A stretch of DNA of 64,000 bases from Anthopleura xanthogrammica. Taxonomy: Eukaryota; Cnidaria; Anthozoa; Actiniaria; Actiniidae. Below, piece after piece: positions 35,235 through 50,520 of this stretch. How positions within the stretch are numbered: position 1 is the first letter of the stretch; each line of letters opens with the position of its first letter. The translations under genes and the position numbers were made by a program. The notes under the pieces were generated by a model. It had not been told where the DNA came from, did no database searches, and saw only the letters and a list, made by a program, of their open reading frames with translations. The DNA is taken from contig OZ025212.1 in assembly GCA_964019055.1 (NCBI GenBank), forward strand, positions 9,601,109 through 9,665,108, read 5' to 3'.

Positions 35235-36559
35235 GTTTTGGTGCCCGCGCATGCGCAGCAACAAAGATAAGCACTTTACGATTTTGGAATTTCTCAATTT
35301 TGATCACGGAAATGGATTACTGGCACGATTCCTCCCATACATGGTCACTTTTATCTTGTGAGAATTCGGCAGTCTTCCCTTAGTTTTGGTGCCCGTGCAT
35401 GCGCAGCTACAAAGTTAGGCACATTACGATTTTGGAATTTCTCAATTTTGATCACTGAAATGGATTACTGGCACGATTCCACCCATATATGGTCACGTTT
35501 ATCCATTGAAAATTCGGGAGTCCTCCCCTTGTTTTGGTGCCCGCGCATGGGAGACTTCAAAAATAGGCACTTTACGATTTTGGAATTTGCCAATTTTGAT
35601 CACGGAAATGGATTGCTGGCACGATTCTACCTATACATGGTCACGTTTATCTTGTGAAAATTCGGCAGTCTTCCCCTAGTTTTGGTGCCCGTGCATGCGC
35701 AGCTACAAAGATAAGCACTTTACGATTTTGGAATTTCTCAATTTTGATCACGGAAATGGATTACTGGCCCGATTCCACCCATACATGGTCACGTTTATCT
35801 TGTGAAAATTCGGCAGTCTTCCCCTAGTTTTGGTGCCCGCGCATGCGCAGCTACTAAGAGAGGCACTTTACGATTTTGGAATTTGCCAATTTTGATCACG
35901 GAAATGGATTACTGGCACGATTCCACCCATACATGGTCACGTTTATCTTGTGAAAATTCGGCAGACTTCCCCTAGTTTTGGTGCCCGTGCATGCGCAGCT
36001 ACAAAGATAGGCACTTTACGATTTTGGAATTTGCCAATTTTGAAAACGGAAATGGATTGCTGGCACGATTCTACCCATACATGGTCACGTTTATCTTGTG
36101 AGAATTCGGCAGTCTTCCCCTAGTTTTGGTGCCCGCGCATGCGCAGCTACAAAGTTAGGCACTTTACGATTTTAGAATTTGCCAATTTTGAATACAGAAA
36201 TGGATTGCTAGCACGATTCTACCCATACATGGTCACGTTTATCTTGTGAAAATTCGGCAGTCTTCCCCTAGTTTTGGTGCCCGCGCATGCGCAGCTACTA
36301 AGAGAGGCACTTTACGATTTTGGAATTTGGAAATTTTGATCACGGAAATGGATTGCTGGCACGATTCCACCCATACATGGTCACGTTTATCTTGTGAAAA
36401 TTCGGCAGTCTTCCCCTAGTTTGGTGCCCGCGCATGCACAGCTACAAAGATAGGCACTTTACGATTTTTGGAATTTGCCAATTTTGATCACGGAAATGGA
36501 TTGCTGGCACGATTCTACCCATACATGGTCACGTTTATCTTGTGAGAATTCGGCAGTCT

Positions 36560-38575
36560 TCCCCTAGTTTTGGTGCCCGCGCATGCGAGGCTTCAAAAAT
36601 AGGCACTTTACGATTTTGGAATTTGCCAATTTTGATCACGGAAATGGATTGCTGGCACGATTCTACCTATACATGGTCACATTTATCTTGTGAAAATTCG
36701 GCAGTCTTCCCCTAGTTTTGGTGGCCGCGCATGCGCAGCTACAAAGATAAGCACTTTACGATTTTGGAATTTTGTCAATTTTGATCACGGAAATGGATTA
36801 CTGGCCCGATTCCACCCATGCATGGTCACGTTTATCTTCTGAAAATTCGGAAGTCTTACCCTAGTTTTGGTGCCCGCGCATGCGCAGCTACAAAGAGAGG
36901 CACTTTACGATTTTTGAATTTGCCAATTTTAATCACGGAAATGGATTACTGGAACGATTCCACCCATACATGGTCACGTTTATCTTGTGAAAATTCGGCA
37001 GTCTTCCCCTAGTTTTGGTGCCCGCGCATGCGCAGCAACAAAGAGAGGCACTTTACGATTTTGTAATTTGCCAATTTTGATCACGGAAATGGATTGCTGG
37101 CACGATTCTACGCATACATGGTCACGTTTATCTTGTGAAAATTCGGTAGTCTTCCCCTAGTTTTGGTGCCCGCGCATGCGCGGCTTCAAAGTTAGGCACT
37201 TTACGATTTTGGAATTTGCCAATTTTGATCACGGAAGTGGATTACTGGCACGATTCTACCCATACATGGTCACGTTTATCTTGTGAAAATTCGGCAGTCT
37301 TCCCCTAGTTTTGGTGCCCGTGCATGCGCAGCTACAAAGATAAGCACTTTACGATTTTGGAATTTCTCAATTTTGATCACGGAAATGGATTACTGGCACG
37401 ATTCCACCCATACATGGTCACGTTTATCTTGTGAAAATTCGGCAGTCTTCCCCTAGTTTTGGTGCCCGCGCATGCGCAGCTACTAAGAGAGGCACTTTAC
37501 GATTTTGGAATTTCTCAATTTTGATCACGGAAATGGATTACTGGCACGATTCCACGCATACATGGTCACGTTTATCTTGTGAAAATTCGACAGACTTCCC
37601 CTAGTTTTGGTGCCCGCGCATGCGCAGCTACAAAGATAGGCACTTTACGATTTTGGAATTTGCCAATTTTGAAAACGGAAATGGATTGCTGGCACGATTC
37701 TACCCATACATTGTTACGTTTATCTTGTGAGAATTCGGCAGTCTTCCCCTAGTTTTGGTGCCCGCGCACGCGCAGCTACAAAGTTAGGCACTTTACGATT
37801 TTGGAATTTGCCAATTTTGAACACGGAAATGGATTGCTGGGACGATTCTACCTATACATGGTCACGTTTATCTTGTGAAAATTCGGCAGTCTTCCACTAG
37901 TTTTGGTGTCCGCGCACGCGCAGCTACAAAGTTAGGCACTTTACGATTTTGGAATTTCTCAATATTGATCACGGAAATGGTGGCCGCGCATGCGCAGCTA
38001 CAAACTTAAGCACTTTACGATTTTGGAATTTCTCAATTTTGATCACGGAAATGGATTACCGGCACGATTCCACCCATACATGGTCACGTTTATCTTGTGA
38101 AAATTCGGCAGTCTTCCCCTAGTTTTGGTGCCCGCGCATGCGAGGCTTCAAAAATAGGCACTTTACGATTTTGGAATTTGCCAATTTTGATCACGGAAAT
38201 GGATTGCTGGCACGATTCCACCTATACATGGTCACATTTATCTTGTGAAAATTCGGCAGTCTTCCCCTAGTTTTGGTGCCCGCGCATGCGCAGCTACAAA
38301 GATAAGCACTTTACGATTTTGGAATTTTGTCAATTTTGATCACGGAAATGGATTACTGGCCCGATTCCACCCATGCATGGTCACGTTTATCTTCTGAAAA
38401 TTCGGAAGTCTTACCCTAGTTTTGGTGCCCGCGCATGCGCAGCTACAAAGAGAGGCACTTTACGATTTTTGAATTTGCCAATTTTGATCACGGAAATGGA
38501 TTACTGGAACGATTCCACCCATACATGGTCACGTTTATCTTGTGAAAATTCGGCAGTCTTCCCCTAGTTTTGGTG
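36560..38575 (+). repeat. 1555-bp offset duplication containing a half-monomer deletion
   Basis: The run CATGCATGGTCACG, CTTCTGAAAATTCGGAAGTC, TTACCCTAG and CCATGCATGG occurs near 36818 and again near 38373. The offset is 10.5 monomers. The half comes from a 74-bp deletion at 37980/37981, where GGAAATGG joins TGGCCGCGC directly. Confidence 0.8.
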
Positions 38576-41500
38576 CCTGCGCATGCGCAGCTACAAAGAG
38601 AGGCACTTTACGATTTTGTAATTTGCCAATTTTGATCACGGAAATGGATTGCTGGCACGATTCTACGCATACATGGTCACGTTTATCTTGTGAAAATTCG
38701 GTAGTCTTCCCCTAGTTTTGGTGCCCGCGCATGCGCGGCTTCAAAGATAGGCACTTTACGATTTTGGAATTTGCCAATTTTGATCACGGAAATGGATTGC
38801 TGGCACGATTCTACGCATACATGGTCACGTTTATCTTGTGAAAATTCGGTAGTCTTCCCCTAGTTTTGGTGCCCGCGCATGCGCGGCTTCAAAGATAGGC
38901 ACTTTACGATTTTGGAATTTGCCAATTTTGATCACGGAAATGGATTGCCGGCACGATTCTACCCATACATGGTCACGTTTATCTTGTGAAAATTCGGCAG
39001 TCTTCCCCTAGTTTTGGTGCCCGTGTATGCGCAGCTACAAAGAGAGGCACTTTACGATTTTGTAATTTGCCAATTTTGATCACGGAAATGGATTGCTGGC
39101 ACGATTCTACGCATACATGGTCACGTTTATCTTGTGAAAATTCGGTAGTCTTCCCCTAGTTTTGGTGCCCGCGCATACGCGGCTTCAAAGTTAGGCACTT
39201 TACGATTTTGGAATTTGCCAATTTTGATCACGGATATGGATTGCCGGCACGATTCTACCCATACATGGTCACGTTTATCTTGTGAAAATTCGGCAGTCTT
39301 CCCCTAGTTTTGGTGCCCGTGCATGCGCAGCTACAAAGATAAGCACTTTACGATTTTGGAATTTCTCAATTTTGATCACGGAAATGGATTACTGGCCCGA
39401 TTCCACCCATACATGGTCACGTTTATCTTGTGAAAATTCGGCAGTCTTCCCCTAGTTTTGGTGCCCGCGCATGCGCAGCTACAAAGATAGGCACTTTACG
39501 ATTTTGGAATTTGCAAATTTTGATCACGGATATGGATTGCTGGCACGATTCTACCCATACATGGTCAATTTTATCTTGTGAGAATTCGGAAGTCTTCCCC
39601 TAGTTTTGGTGCCCGCGTATGCGCAGCTACAAAGATAGGCACTTTAAGATTTTGGAATTTGCCAATTTTGATCACGGAAATGGATTGCTGGCACGATTCT
39701 ACCAATACATGGTCACTTTTATCGTGTGAGAATTCGGTAGTCTTCCCCTAGTTTTGGTGCCCGCGCATGCGCAGCTACAAAGATAAGCACTTTACGATTT
39801 TGGAATTTCTCAATTTTGATCACGGAAATGGATTGCTGGCATGATTCCACCCATACATGGTCACGTTTATCTTGTGAAAATTCGGCAGTCTTCCCCTAGT
39901 TTTGGTGCCCGCGCATGCGCGGCTTCAAAGTTAGGCACTTTACGATTTTGGAATTTGTCAATTTTGATCACGGAAATGGATTGCTGGCACGATTCTACCT
40001 ATACATGGTCACGTTTATCTTGTGAAAATTCGGCAGTCTTCCCCTAGTTTTGGTGCCCGCGCATGCTCAGCTACAAAGATAGGCACTTTGCGATTTTGGA
40101 ATTTCTCAATTTTAATCACGGGAATGGATTACTGGCACGATTCCACCCATACATGGTCACGTTTATCTTGTGAAAATTCGACAGTCTTCCCCTAGTTTTG
40201 GTGCCCGCGCATGCGCAGCTACAAAGATAAGCACTTTACGATTTTGGAATTTCTCAATTTTGATTACGGAAATGGATTGCTGGCATGATTCCACCCATAC
40301 ATGGTCACGTTTATCTTGTGAAAATTCGGCAGTCTTCCCCTAGTTTTGGTGCCCGCGCATGCGCGGCTTCAAAGTTAGGCACTTTACGATTTTGGAATTT
40401 GTCAATTTTGATCACGGAAATGGATTGCTGGCACGATTCTACCTATACATGGTCACGTTTATCTTGTGAAAGTTCGGCAGTCTTCCCCTAGTTTTGGTGC
40501 CCGCGCATGCTCAGCTACAAAGATAGGCACTTTGCGATTTTGGAATTTCTCAATTTTAATCACGGGAATGGATTACTGGCACGATTCCACCCATACATGG
40601 TCACGTTTATCTTGTGAAAATTCGGCAGTCTTCCCCTAGTTTTGGTGCCCGTGCATGCGCAGCTACAAAGAGAGGCACTTTACGATTTTGGAATTTGTCA
40701 ATTTTGATCACGGAAATGGATTGCTGGCACGATTCTACCTATACATGGTCACGTTTATCTTGTGAAAATTCGACAGTCTTCCCCTAGTTTTGGTGCCCGC
40801 GCATGCGCAGCTACAAAGATAGGCACTTTGCGATTTTGGAATTTCTCAATTTTAATCACGGGAATGGATTACTGGCACGATTCCACCCATACATGGTCAC
40901 GTTTATCTTGTGAAAATTCGGCAGTCTTCCCCTAGTTTTGGTGCCCGCGCATGCGCAGCTACAAAGAGAGGCACTTTACGATTTTGGAATTTGCAAATTT
41001 TGATCACGGAAATGGATTGCTGGCACGATTCTACCCATACATGGTCACGTTTATCTTGTGAAAATTCGGTAGTCTTCCCCTAGTTTTGGTGCCCACGCAT
41101 GCACGGCTTCAAAGTTGGCACTTTACGATTTTGGAATTTCTCAATTTTGATCACGGAAATGGATTACTGGCACGATTCCACCCATACATGGTCACGTTTA
41201 TCTTGTGAAAATTCGGCAGTCTTCCCCTAGTTTTGGTGCCCGCGCATGCGCAGCTACAAAGAGAGGCACTTTACGATTTAGGAATTTCTATATTTTGATC
41301 ACAAAAATGGATTGCTGGCACGATTCTACCTATACTTGGTCACGTTTATCTTGTGATAATTCGGCAGTCTTCCCCTAGTTTTTTTGCCCGCGCATGCGCA
41401 GCTACAAAGAGAGGCACTTTACGATTTTGGAATTTCTCAATTTTGATCATGGAAATGGATTACTGGCACGATTCCACCCATACATGGTCACGTTTATCTT

Positions 41501-44500
41501 GTGAAAATTCGGCAGTCTTCCCCTAGTTTTGGTGCCCGCGCATGCGCGGCTTCAAAGTTAGGCACTTTACGATTTTGGAATTTGCCAATTTTGATCACGG
41601 AAATGGATTGCTGGCACGATTCTACCCATAGCTGGTCACGTTTATCTTGTGAAAATTCGGCAGTCTTCCCCTAGTTTTGGTGCCCGCGCATGCGCGGCTT
41701 CAAAGTTAGGCACTTTACGATTTTGGAATTTGTCAATTTTGATCACGGAAATGGATTGCTGGCACGATTCTACCTATACATGGTCACGTTTATCTTGTGA
41801 AAATTCGGCAGTCTTCCCCTAGTTTTGGTGCCCGCGCATGCGCAGCTACAAAGATAGGCACTTTGCGATTTTGGAATTTCTCAATTTTAATCACGGGAAT
41901 GGATTACTGGCACGATTCCACCCATACATGGTCAATTTTATCTTGTGAAAATTCGGCAGTCTTCCCCTAGTTTTGGTGCCCGTGCATGCGCAGCTACAAA
42001 GAGAGGCACTTTACGATTTTGGAATTTGTCAATTTTGATCACGGAAATGGATTGCTGGCACGATTCTACCTATACATGGTCACGTTTATCTTGTGAAAAT
42101 TCGGCAGTCTTCCCCTAGTTTTGGTGCCCGCGCATGCGCAGCTACAAAGATAGGCACTTTGCGATTTTGGAATTTCTCAATTTTAATCACGGGAATGGAT
42201 TACTGGCACGATTCCACCCATACATGGTCACGTTTATCTTGTGAAAATTCGGCAGTCTTCCCCTAGTTTTGGTGCCCGCGCATGCGCAGCAACAAAGAGA
42301 GGCACTTTACGATTTTGGAATTTGCAAATTTTGATCATGGAAATGGATTGCTGGCACGATTCTACCCATACATGGTCACGTTTATCTTGTGAAAATTCGG
42401 TAGTCTTCCCCTAGTTTTGGTGCCCGCGCATGCACGGCTTCAAAGTTGGCACTTTACGATTTTGGAATTTCTCAATTTTGTTCACGGAAATGGATTACTG
42501 GCACGATTCCACCCATACATGGTCACGTTTATCTTGTGAAAATTCGGCATTCTTCCCCTAGTTTTGGTGCCCGCGCATGCGTAGCTACAAAGAGAGGCAC
42601 TTTACGATTTAGGAATTTCTATATTTTGATCACAAAAATGGATTGCTGGCACGATTCTACCTATACTTGGTCACGTTTATCTTGTGAAAATTCGGCAGTC
42701 TTCCCCTAGTTTTGGTGCCCGCGCATGCGCAGCTACAAAGAGAGGCACTTTACGATTTTGGAATTTCTCAATTTTGATCATGGAAATGGATTACTGGCAC
42801 GATTCCACCCATACATGGTCACGTTTATCTTGTGAAAATTCGGCAGTCTTCCCCTAGTTTTGGTGCCCGCGCATGCGCGGCTTCAAAGTTAGGCACTTTA
42901 CGATTTTGGAATTTGCCAATTTTGATCACGGAAATGGATTGCTGATACGAATCTACCCATAGCTGGTCACGTTTATCTTGTGAAAATTCGGCAGTCTTCC
43001 CCTAGTTTTGGTGCCCGCGCATGCGCAGCTACAAAGATAAGCACTTTACGATTTTGGAACTTCTCAATTTTGATCATGGAAATGAATTACTGGCACGATT
43101 CCACCCATACATGGTCACGTTTATCTTGTGAAAATTCGGCAGTCTTTCCCTAGTTTTGGTGCCCGCGCATGCGCAGCTACAAAGATAGGCACTTTACGAT
43201 TTTGGAATTTGCCAATTTTGATCACGGATATGGATTGCTGGCACGATTCTACCCATACATGGTCAATTTTATCTTGTGAGAATTCGGAAGTCTTCCTCTA
43301 GTTTTGGTGCCCGCGCATGCGCAGCTACAAAGATAGGCACTTTACGATTTTGGAATTTGCAAATTTTGATCACAAAAATGGATTGCTGGCACGATTCTAC
43401 CTATACTTGGTCACGTTTATCTTGTGAAAATTCGGCAGTCTTCCCCTAGTTTTGGTGCCCGCGCATGCGCAGCTACAAAGATAAGCACTTTACGATTTTG
43501 GAATTTCTCAATTTTGATCATGGAAATGAATTACTGGCACGATTCCACCCATACATGGTCACGTTTATCTTGTGAAAATTCGGCAGTGTTTCCCTAGTTT
43601 TGGTGCCCGCGCATGCGCAGCTACAAAGATAGGCACTTTACGATTTTGGAATTTGCCAATTTTGATCACGGATATGGATTGCTGGCACGATTCTACCCAT
43701 ACATGGTCAATTTTATCTTGTGAGAATTCGGAAGTCTTCCCCTAGTTTTGGTGCCCGCGCATGCGCAGCTACAAAGATAGGCACTTTACGATTTTGGAAT
43801 TTGCAAATTTTGATCACAAAAATGGATTGCTGGCACGATTCTACCTATACTTGGTCACGTTTATCTTGTGAAAATTCGGCAGTCTTCCCCTAGTTTTGGT
43901 GCCCGCGCATGCGCAGCTACAAAGAGAGGCACTTTACGATTTTGGAATTTCTCAATTTTGATCTTGCAAATGGATTACTGGCACGATTCCACCCATACAT
44001 GGTCACGTTTATCTTGTGAAAATTCGGTAGTCTTCCCCTAGTTTTGGTGCCCGCGCATGCGCGGCTTCAAAGTAAGGCACTTTACGATTTTGGAATTTGC
44101 CAATTTTGATCACGGAAATGGATTGCTGGCACGATTCTACCCATAGCTGGTCACGTTTATCTTGTGAAAATTCGGCAGTCTTCCCCTAGTTTTGGTGCCC
44201 GCGCATGCGCAGCTACAAAGATAAGCACTTTACGATTTTGGAATTTGCAAATTTTGATCACAAAAATGGATTGCTGGCACGATTCTACCTATACTTGGTC
44301 ACGTTTATCTTGTGAAAATTCGGCAGTCTTCCCCTAGTTTTGGTGCCCGCGCATGCGCAGCTACAAAGAGAGGCACTTTACGATTTTGGAATTTCTCAAT
44401 ATTGATCTTGGAAATGGATTACTGGCACGATTCCACCCATACATGGTCACGTTTATCTTGTGAAAATTCGGTAGTCTTCCCCTAGTTTTGGTGCCCGCGC

Positions 44501-47500
44501 ATGCGCGGCTTCAAAGTAAGGCACTTTACGATTTTGGAATTTGCCAATTTTGATCACAGAAATGGATTGCTGGCACGATTCTACCCATAGCTGGTCACGT
44601 TTATCTTGTGAAAATTCGGCAGTCTTCCCCTAGTTTTGGTGCCCGCGCATGCGCAGCTACAAAGATAAGCACTTTACGATTTTGGAATTTCTCAATTTTG
44701 ATCATGGAAATGAATTACTGGCACGATTCCACCCATACATGGTCACGTTTATCTTGTGAAAATTCGGCAGTGTTTCCCTAGTTTTGGTGCCCGCGCATGC
44801 GCAGCTACAAAGATAGGCACTTTACGATTTTGGAATTTGCCAATTTTGATCACGGATATGGATTGCTGGCACGATACTACCCATACATGGTCAATTTTAT
44901 CTTGTGAGAATTCGGAAGTCTTCCCCTAGTTTTGGTGCCCGCGCATGCGCAGCTACAAAGATAGGCACTTTAAGATTTTGGAATTTGCCAATTTTGATCA
45001 CGGAAATGGATTGCTGGCACGATTCTACCCATACATGGTCACTTTTATCGTGTGAGAATTGGGCAGTCTTCCCTTAGTTTTGGTGCCCGCGCATGCGCAG
45101 CTACAAAGAGAGGCACTTTACGATTTTGGAATTTCTCAATTTTGATCTTGGAAATGGATTACTGGCACGATTCCACCCATACATGGTCACGTTTATCTTG
45201 TGAAAATTCGGCAGTCTTCCCCTAGTTTTGGTGCCCGCGCATGCGCGGCTTCAAAGTTAGGCACTTTACGATTTTGGAATTTGCCAATTTTGATCACAGA
45301 AATGGATTGCTGGCACGATTCTACCCATAGCTGGTCACGTTTATCTTGTGAAAATTCGGCAGTCTTCCCCTAGTTTTGGTGCCCGCGCATGCGCAGCTAC
45401 AAAGATAAGCACTTTACGATTTTGGAATTTCTCAATTTTGATCATGGAAATGAATTACTGGCACGATTCCACCCATACATGGTCACGTTTATCTTGTGAA
45501 AATTCGGCAGTCTTCCCCTAGTTTTGGTGCCCGCGCATGCGCAGCTACAAAGAAAGGCACTTTACGATTTTAGAATTTGCCAATTTTGATCACGGATATG
45601 GATTGCTGGCACGATTCTACCCATACATGGTCAATTTTATCTTGTGAGAATTCGGAAATCTTCCCCTAGTTTTGGTGCCCGCGCATGCACAGCTACAAAG
45701 ATAGGCACTTTAAGATTTTGGAATTTGCCAATTTTGATCACGGAAATGGATTGCTGGCACGATTCTACCCATACATGGTCACTTTTATCGTGTGAGAATT
45801 CGGCAGTCTTCCCTTAGTTTTGGTGCCCGCGCATGCGCATCTACAAAGAGAGGCACTTTACGATTTTGGAATTTGCAAATTTTGATCACGGAAATGGATT
45901 ACTGGCACGATTCTACCCATACATGGTCACGTTTATCTTGTGAAAATTCGGTAGTCTTCCCCTAGTTTTGGTGCCCGCGCATGCACGGCTTCAAAGTTGG
46001 CACTTTACGATTTTGGAATTTGCCAATTTTGATCACAAAAATGTATTGCTGGCACGATTCTACCTATACATGGTCACGTTTATCTTGTGAAAATTCGGCA
46101 GTCTTTTCCTAGTTTTGGTGCCCGCGCATGCGCAGCTACAAAGATAGGCACTTTACGATTTTGGAATTTCTCAATTTTGATCACGGAAATGGATTGCTGG
46201 CACGATTCTACCTATACATGGTCACGTTTATCTTGTGAAAATTCGGCAGTCTTTTCCTAGTTTTGGTGCCCGCGCATGCGCAGCTACAAAGATAGGCACT
46301 TTACGATTTTGGAATTTCTCAATTTTGATCACGGAAATGGATTACTGGCACGATTCCACCCATACATGGTCACGTTTATCTTGTGAAAATTCGGCAGTCT
46401 TCCCCTAGTTTTGGTGCCCGCGCATGCGCAGCTACAAAGAGAGGCACTTTACGATTTTGGAATTTCTATATTTTGATCACAAAAATGGATTGCTGGCACG
46501 ATCCTACCTATACTTGGTCACGTTTATCTTGTGAAAATTCGGCAGTCTTCCCCTAGTTTTGGTGCCCGCGCATGCGCAGCTACAAAGAGAGGCACTTTAC
46601 GATTTTGGAATTTCTATATTTTGATCACAAAAATGGATTGCTGGCACGATTCTACCTATACTTGGTCACTTTTATCTTGTGAAAATTCGGCAGTCTTCCC
46701 CTAGTTTTGGTGCCCGCGCATGCGCAGCTACAAAGATAGGCACTTTACGATTTTGGAATTTGCCAATTTTGATCACGGAAATGGATTGCTGGCACGATTC
46801 TACCAATACATGGTCACTTTTATCGTGTGAGAATTCGGCAGTCTTCCCCTAGTTTTGGTGCCCGCGGATGCGCAGCTACAAAGAGAGGCACTTTACGATT
46901 TTGGAATTTCTCAATTTTGATCATGGAAATGGATTACTGGCACGATTCCACCTCTACATGGTCACGTTTATCTTGTAAAAATTCGGCAGTCTTCCCCTAG
47001 TTTTGGTGCCCGCGCATGCGCAGCTACAAAGATAAGCACTTTACGATTTTGGAATTTCTCAATTTTGATCATGGAAATGAATTACTGGCACGATTCCACC
47101 CATACATGGTCACGTTTATCTTGTGAAAATTCGGCAGTCTTTCCCTAGTTTTGGTGCCCGCGCATGCGCAGCTACAAAGATAGGCACTTTAAGATTTTGG
47201 AATTTGCCAATTTTGATCACGGAAATGGATTGCTGGCACGATTCTACCAATACATGGTCACTTTTATCGTGTGAGAATTCGGCAGTCTTCCCTTAGTTTT
47301 GGTGCCCGCGCATGCGCAGCTACAAAGAGAGGCACTTTACGATTTTGGAATTTGCAAATTTTGATCACGGAAATGGATTCCTGGCACGATTCTACCCATA
47401 CATGGTCACGTTTATCTTGTGAAAATTCGGCAGTCTTCCCCTAGTTTTGGTGCCCGCGCATGTGCAGCTACAAAGAGAGGCACTTTACGATTTTGGAATT

Positions 47501-48769
47501 TCTATATTTTGATCACAAAAATGGATTGCTGGCACGATTCTACCTATACTTGGTCACGTTTATCTTGTGAAAATTCGGCAGTCTTCCCCTAGTTTTGGTG
47601 CCCGCGCATGCGCAGCTACAAAGATAAGCACTTTACGATTTTGGAATTTGCCAATTTTGATCACGGAAATGGATTGCTGGCACGATTCTACCAATACATG
47701 GTCACTTTTATCGTGTGAGAATTCGGCAGTCTTCCCCTAGTTTTGGTGCCCGCGGATGCGCAGCTACAAAGAGAGGCACTTTACAATTTTGGAATTTCTC
47801 AATTTTGATCATGGAAATGGATTACTGGCACGATTCCACCTCTACATGGTGACGTTTATCTTGTAAAAATTCGGCAGTCTTCCCCTAGTTTTGGTGCCCG
47901 CGCATGCGCAGCTACAAAGATAAGCACTTTACGATTTTGGAATTTCTCAATTTTGATCATGGAAATGAATTACTGGCACGATTCCACCCATACATGGTCA
48001 CGTTTATCTTGTGAAAATTCGGCAGTCTTTCCCTAGTTTTGGTGCCCGCGCATGCGCAGCTACAAAGATAGGCACTTTAAGATTTTGGAATTTGCCAATT
48101 TTGATCACGGAAATGGATTGCTGGCACGATTCTACCAATACATGGTCACTTTTATCGTGTGAGAATTCGGCAGTCTTCCCTTAGTTTTGGTGCCCGCGCA
48201 TGCGCAGCTACAAAGAGAGGCACTTTACGATTTTGGAATTTGCAAATTTTGATCACGGAAATGGATTGCTGGCACGATTCTACCCATACATGGTCACGTT
48301 TATCTTGTGAAAATTCGGCAGTCTTCCCCTAGTTTTGGTGCCTGCGCATGCGCAGCTACAAAGAGAGGCACTTTACGATTTTGGAATTTCTATATTTTGA
48401 TCACAAAAATGGATTGCTGGCACGATTCTACCTATACTTGGTCACGTTTATCTTGTGAAAATTCGGCAGTCTTCCCCTAGTTTTGGTGCCCGCGCATGCG
48501 CGGCTTAAAAGTTAGGCACTTTACGATTTTGGAATTTGCCAATTTTGATCACAGAAATGGATTGCTGGCACGATTCTACCCATAGCTGGTCACGTTTATC
48601 TTGTGAAAATTCGGCAGTCTTCCCCTAGTTTTGGTGCCCGCGCATGCGCAGCTACAAAGATAAGCACTTTACGATTTTGGAATTTCTCAATTTTGATCAT
48701 GGAAATGAATTACTGGCACGATTCCACCCATAGATGGTCACGTTTATCTTGTGAAAATTCGGCAGTGTT

Positions 48770-50520
48770 TCCCTAGTTTTGGTGCCCGCGCATGCGCAGC
48801 TACAAAGATAGGCACTTTACGATTTTGGAATTTGCCAATTTTGATCACGGATATGGATTGCTGGCACGATTCTACCCATACATGGTCAATTTTATCTTGT
48901 GAGAATTCGGAAGTCTTCCCCTAGTTTTGGTGCCCGCGCATGCGCAGCTACAAAGATAGGCACTTTAAGATTTTGGAATTTGCCAATTTTGATCACGGAA
49001 ATGGATTGCTGGCACGATTCTACCCATACATGGTCACTTTTATCGTGTGAGAATTGGGCAGTCTTCCCTTAGTTTTGGTGCCCGCGCATGCGCAGCTACA
49101 AAGAGAGGCACTTTACGATTTTGGAATTTCTCAATTTTGATCTTGGAAATGGATTACTGGCACGATTCCACCCATACATGGTCACGTTTATCTTGTGAAA
49201 ATTCGGCAGTCTTCCCCTAGTTTTGGTGCCCGCGCATGCGCGGCTTCAAAGTTAGGCACTTTACGATTTTGGAATTTGCCAATTTTGATCACGGAAATGG
49301 ATTGCTGGCACGATTCTACCCATAGCTGGTCACGTTTATCTTGTGAAAATTCGGAAGTCTTCCCCTAGTTTTGGTGCCCGCGCATGCGCAGCTACAAAGA
49401 TAAGCACTTTACGATTTTGGAATTTCTCAATTTTGATCATGGAAATGAATTACTGGCACGATTCCACCCATACATGGTCACGTTTATCTTGTGAAAATTC
49501 GGTAGTCTTCCCCTAGTTTTGGTGCCCGCGCATGCGCAGCTACAAAGATAGGCACTTTACGATTTTAGAATTTGCCAATTTTGATCACGGATATGGATTG
49601 CTGGCACGATTCTACCCATACATGGTCAATTTTATCTTGTGAGAATTCGGAAATCTTCCCCTAGTTTTGGTGCCCGCGCATGCACAGCTACAAAGATAGG
49701 CACTTTAAGATTTTGGAATTTGCCAATTTTGATCACGGAAATGGATTACTGGCACGATTCTACCCATACATGGTCACTTTTATCGTGTGAGAATTGGGCA
49801 GTCTTCCCTTAGTTTTGGTGCCCGCGCATGCGCAGCTACAAAGAGAGGCACTTTACGATTTTGGAATTTCTCAATTTTGATCTTGGAAATGGATTACTGG
49901 CACGATTCCACCCATACATGGTCACGTTTATCTTGTGAAAATTCGGCAGTCTTCCCCTAGTTTTGGTGCCCGCGCATGCGCGGCTTCAAAGTTAGGCACT
50001 CTACGATTTTGGAATTTGCCAATTTTGATCACGGAAATGGATTGCTGGCACGATTCTACCCATAGCTGGTCACGTTTATCTTGTGAAAATTCGGAAGTCT
50101 TCCCCTAGTTTTGGTGCCCGCGCATGCGCAGCTACAAAGATAAGCACTTTACGATTTTGGAATTTCTCAATTTTGATCATGGAAATGAATTACTGGCACG
50201 ATTCCACCCATACATGGTCACGTTTATCTTGTGAAAATTCGGTAGTCTTCCCCTAGTTTTGGTGCCCGCGCATGCGCAGCTACAAAGATAGGCACTTTAC
50301 GATTTTAGAATTTGCCAATTTTGATCACGGATATGGATTGCTGGCACGATTCTACCCATACATGGTCAATTTTATCTTGTGAGAATTCGGAAATCTTCCC
50401 CTAGTTTTGGTGCCCGCGCATGCACAGCTACAAAGATAGGCACTTTAAGATTTTGGAATTTGCCAATTTTGATCACGGAAATGGATTGCTGGCACGATTC
50501 TACCCATACATGGTCACTTT
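48770..50520 (+). repeat. Tandem 740-bp block (5 monomers), about 2.4 copies
   Basis: Successive copies at 740-bp offsets carry the order CATAGCTGGTCACG, GATCATGGAAATGAATTACT, GATCACGGATATGG, TGGTCAATTTTATC, CTTTAAGATTTTGG, ATCGTGTGAGAATT and GATCTTGGAAATGG. Differences are single bases, such as GATTTTGGAA against GATTTTAGAA. The third copy diverges after about 50530. A related block is found near 51.0-52.2 kb. Confidence 0.8.
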
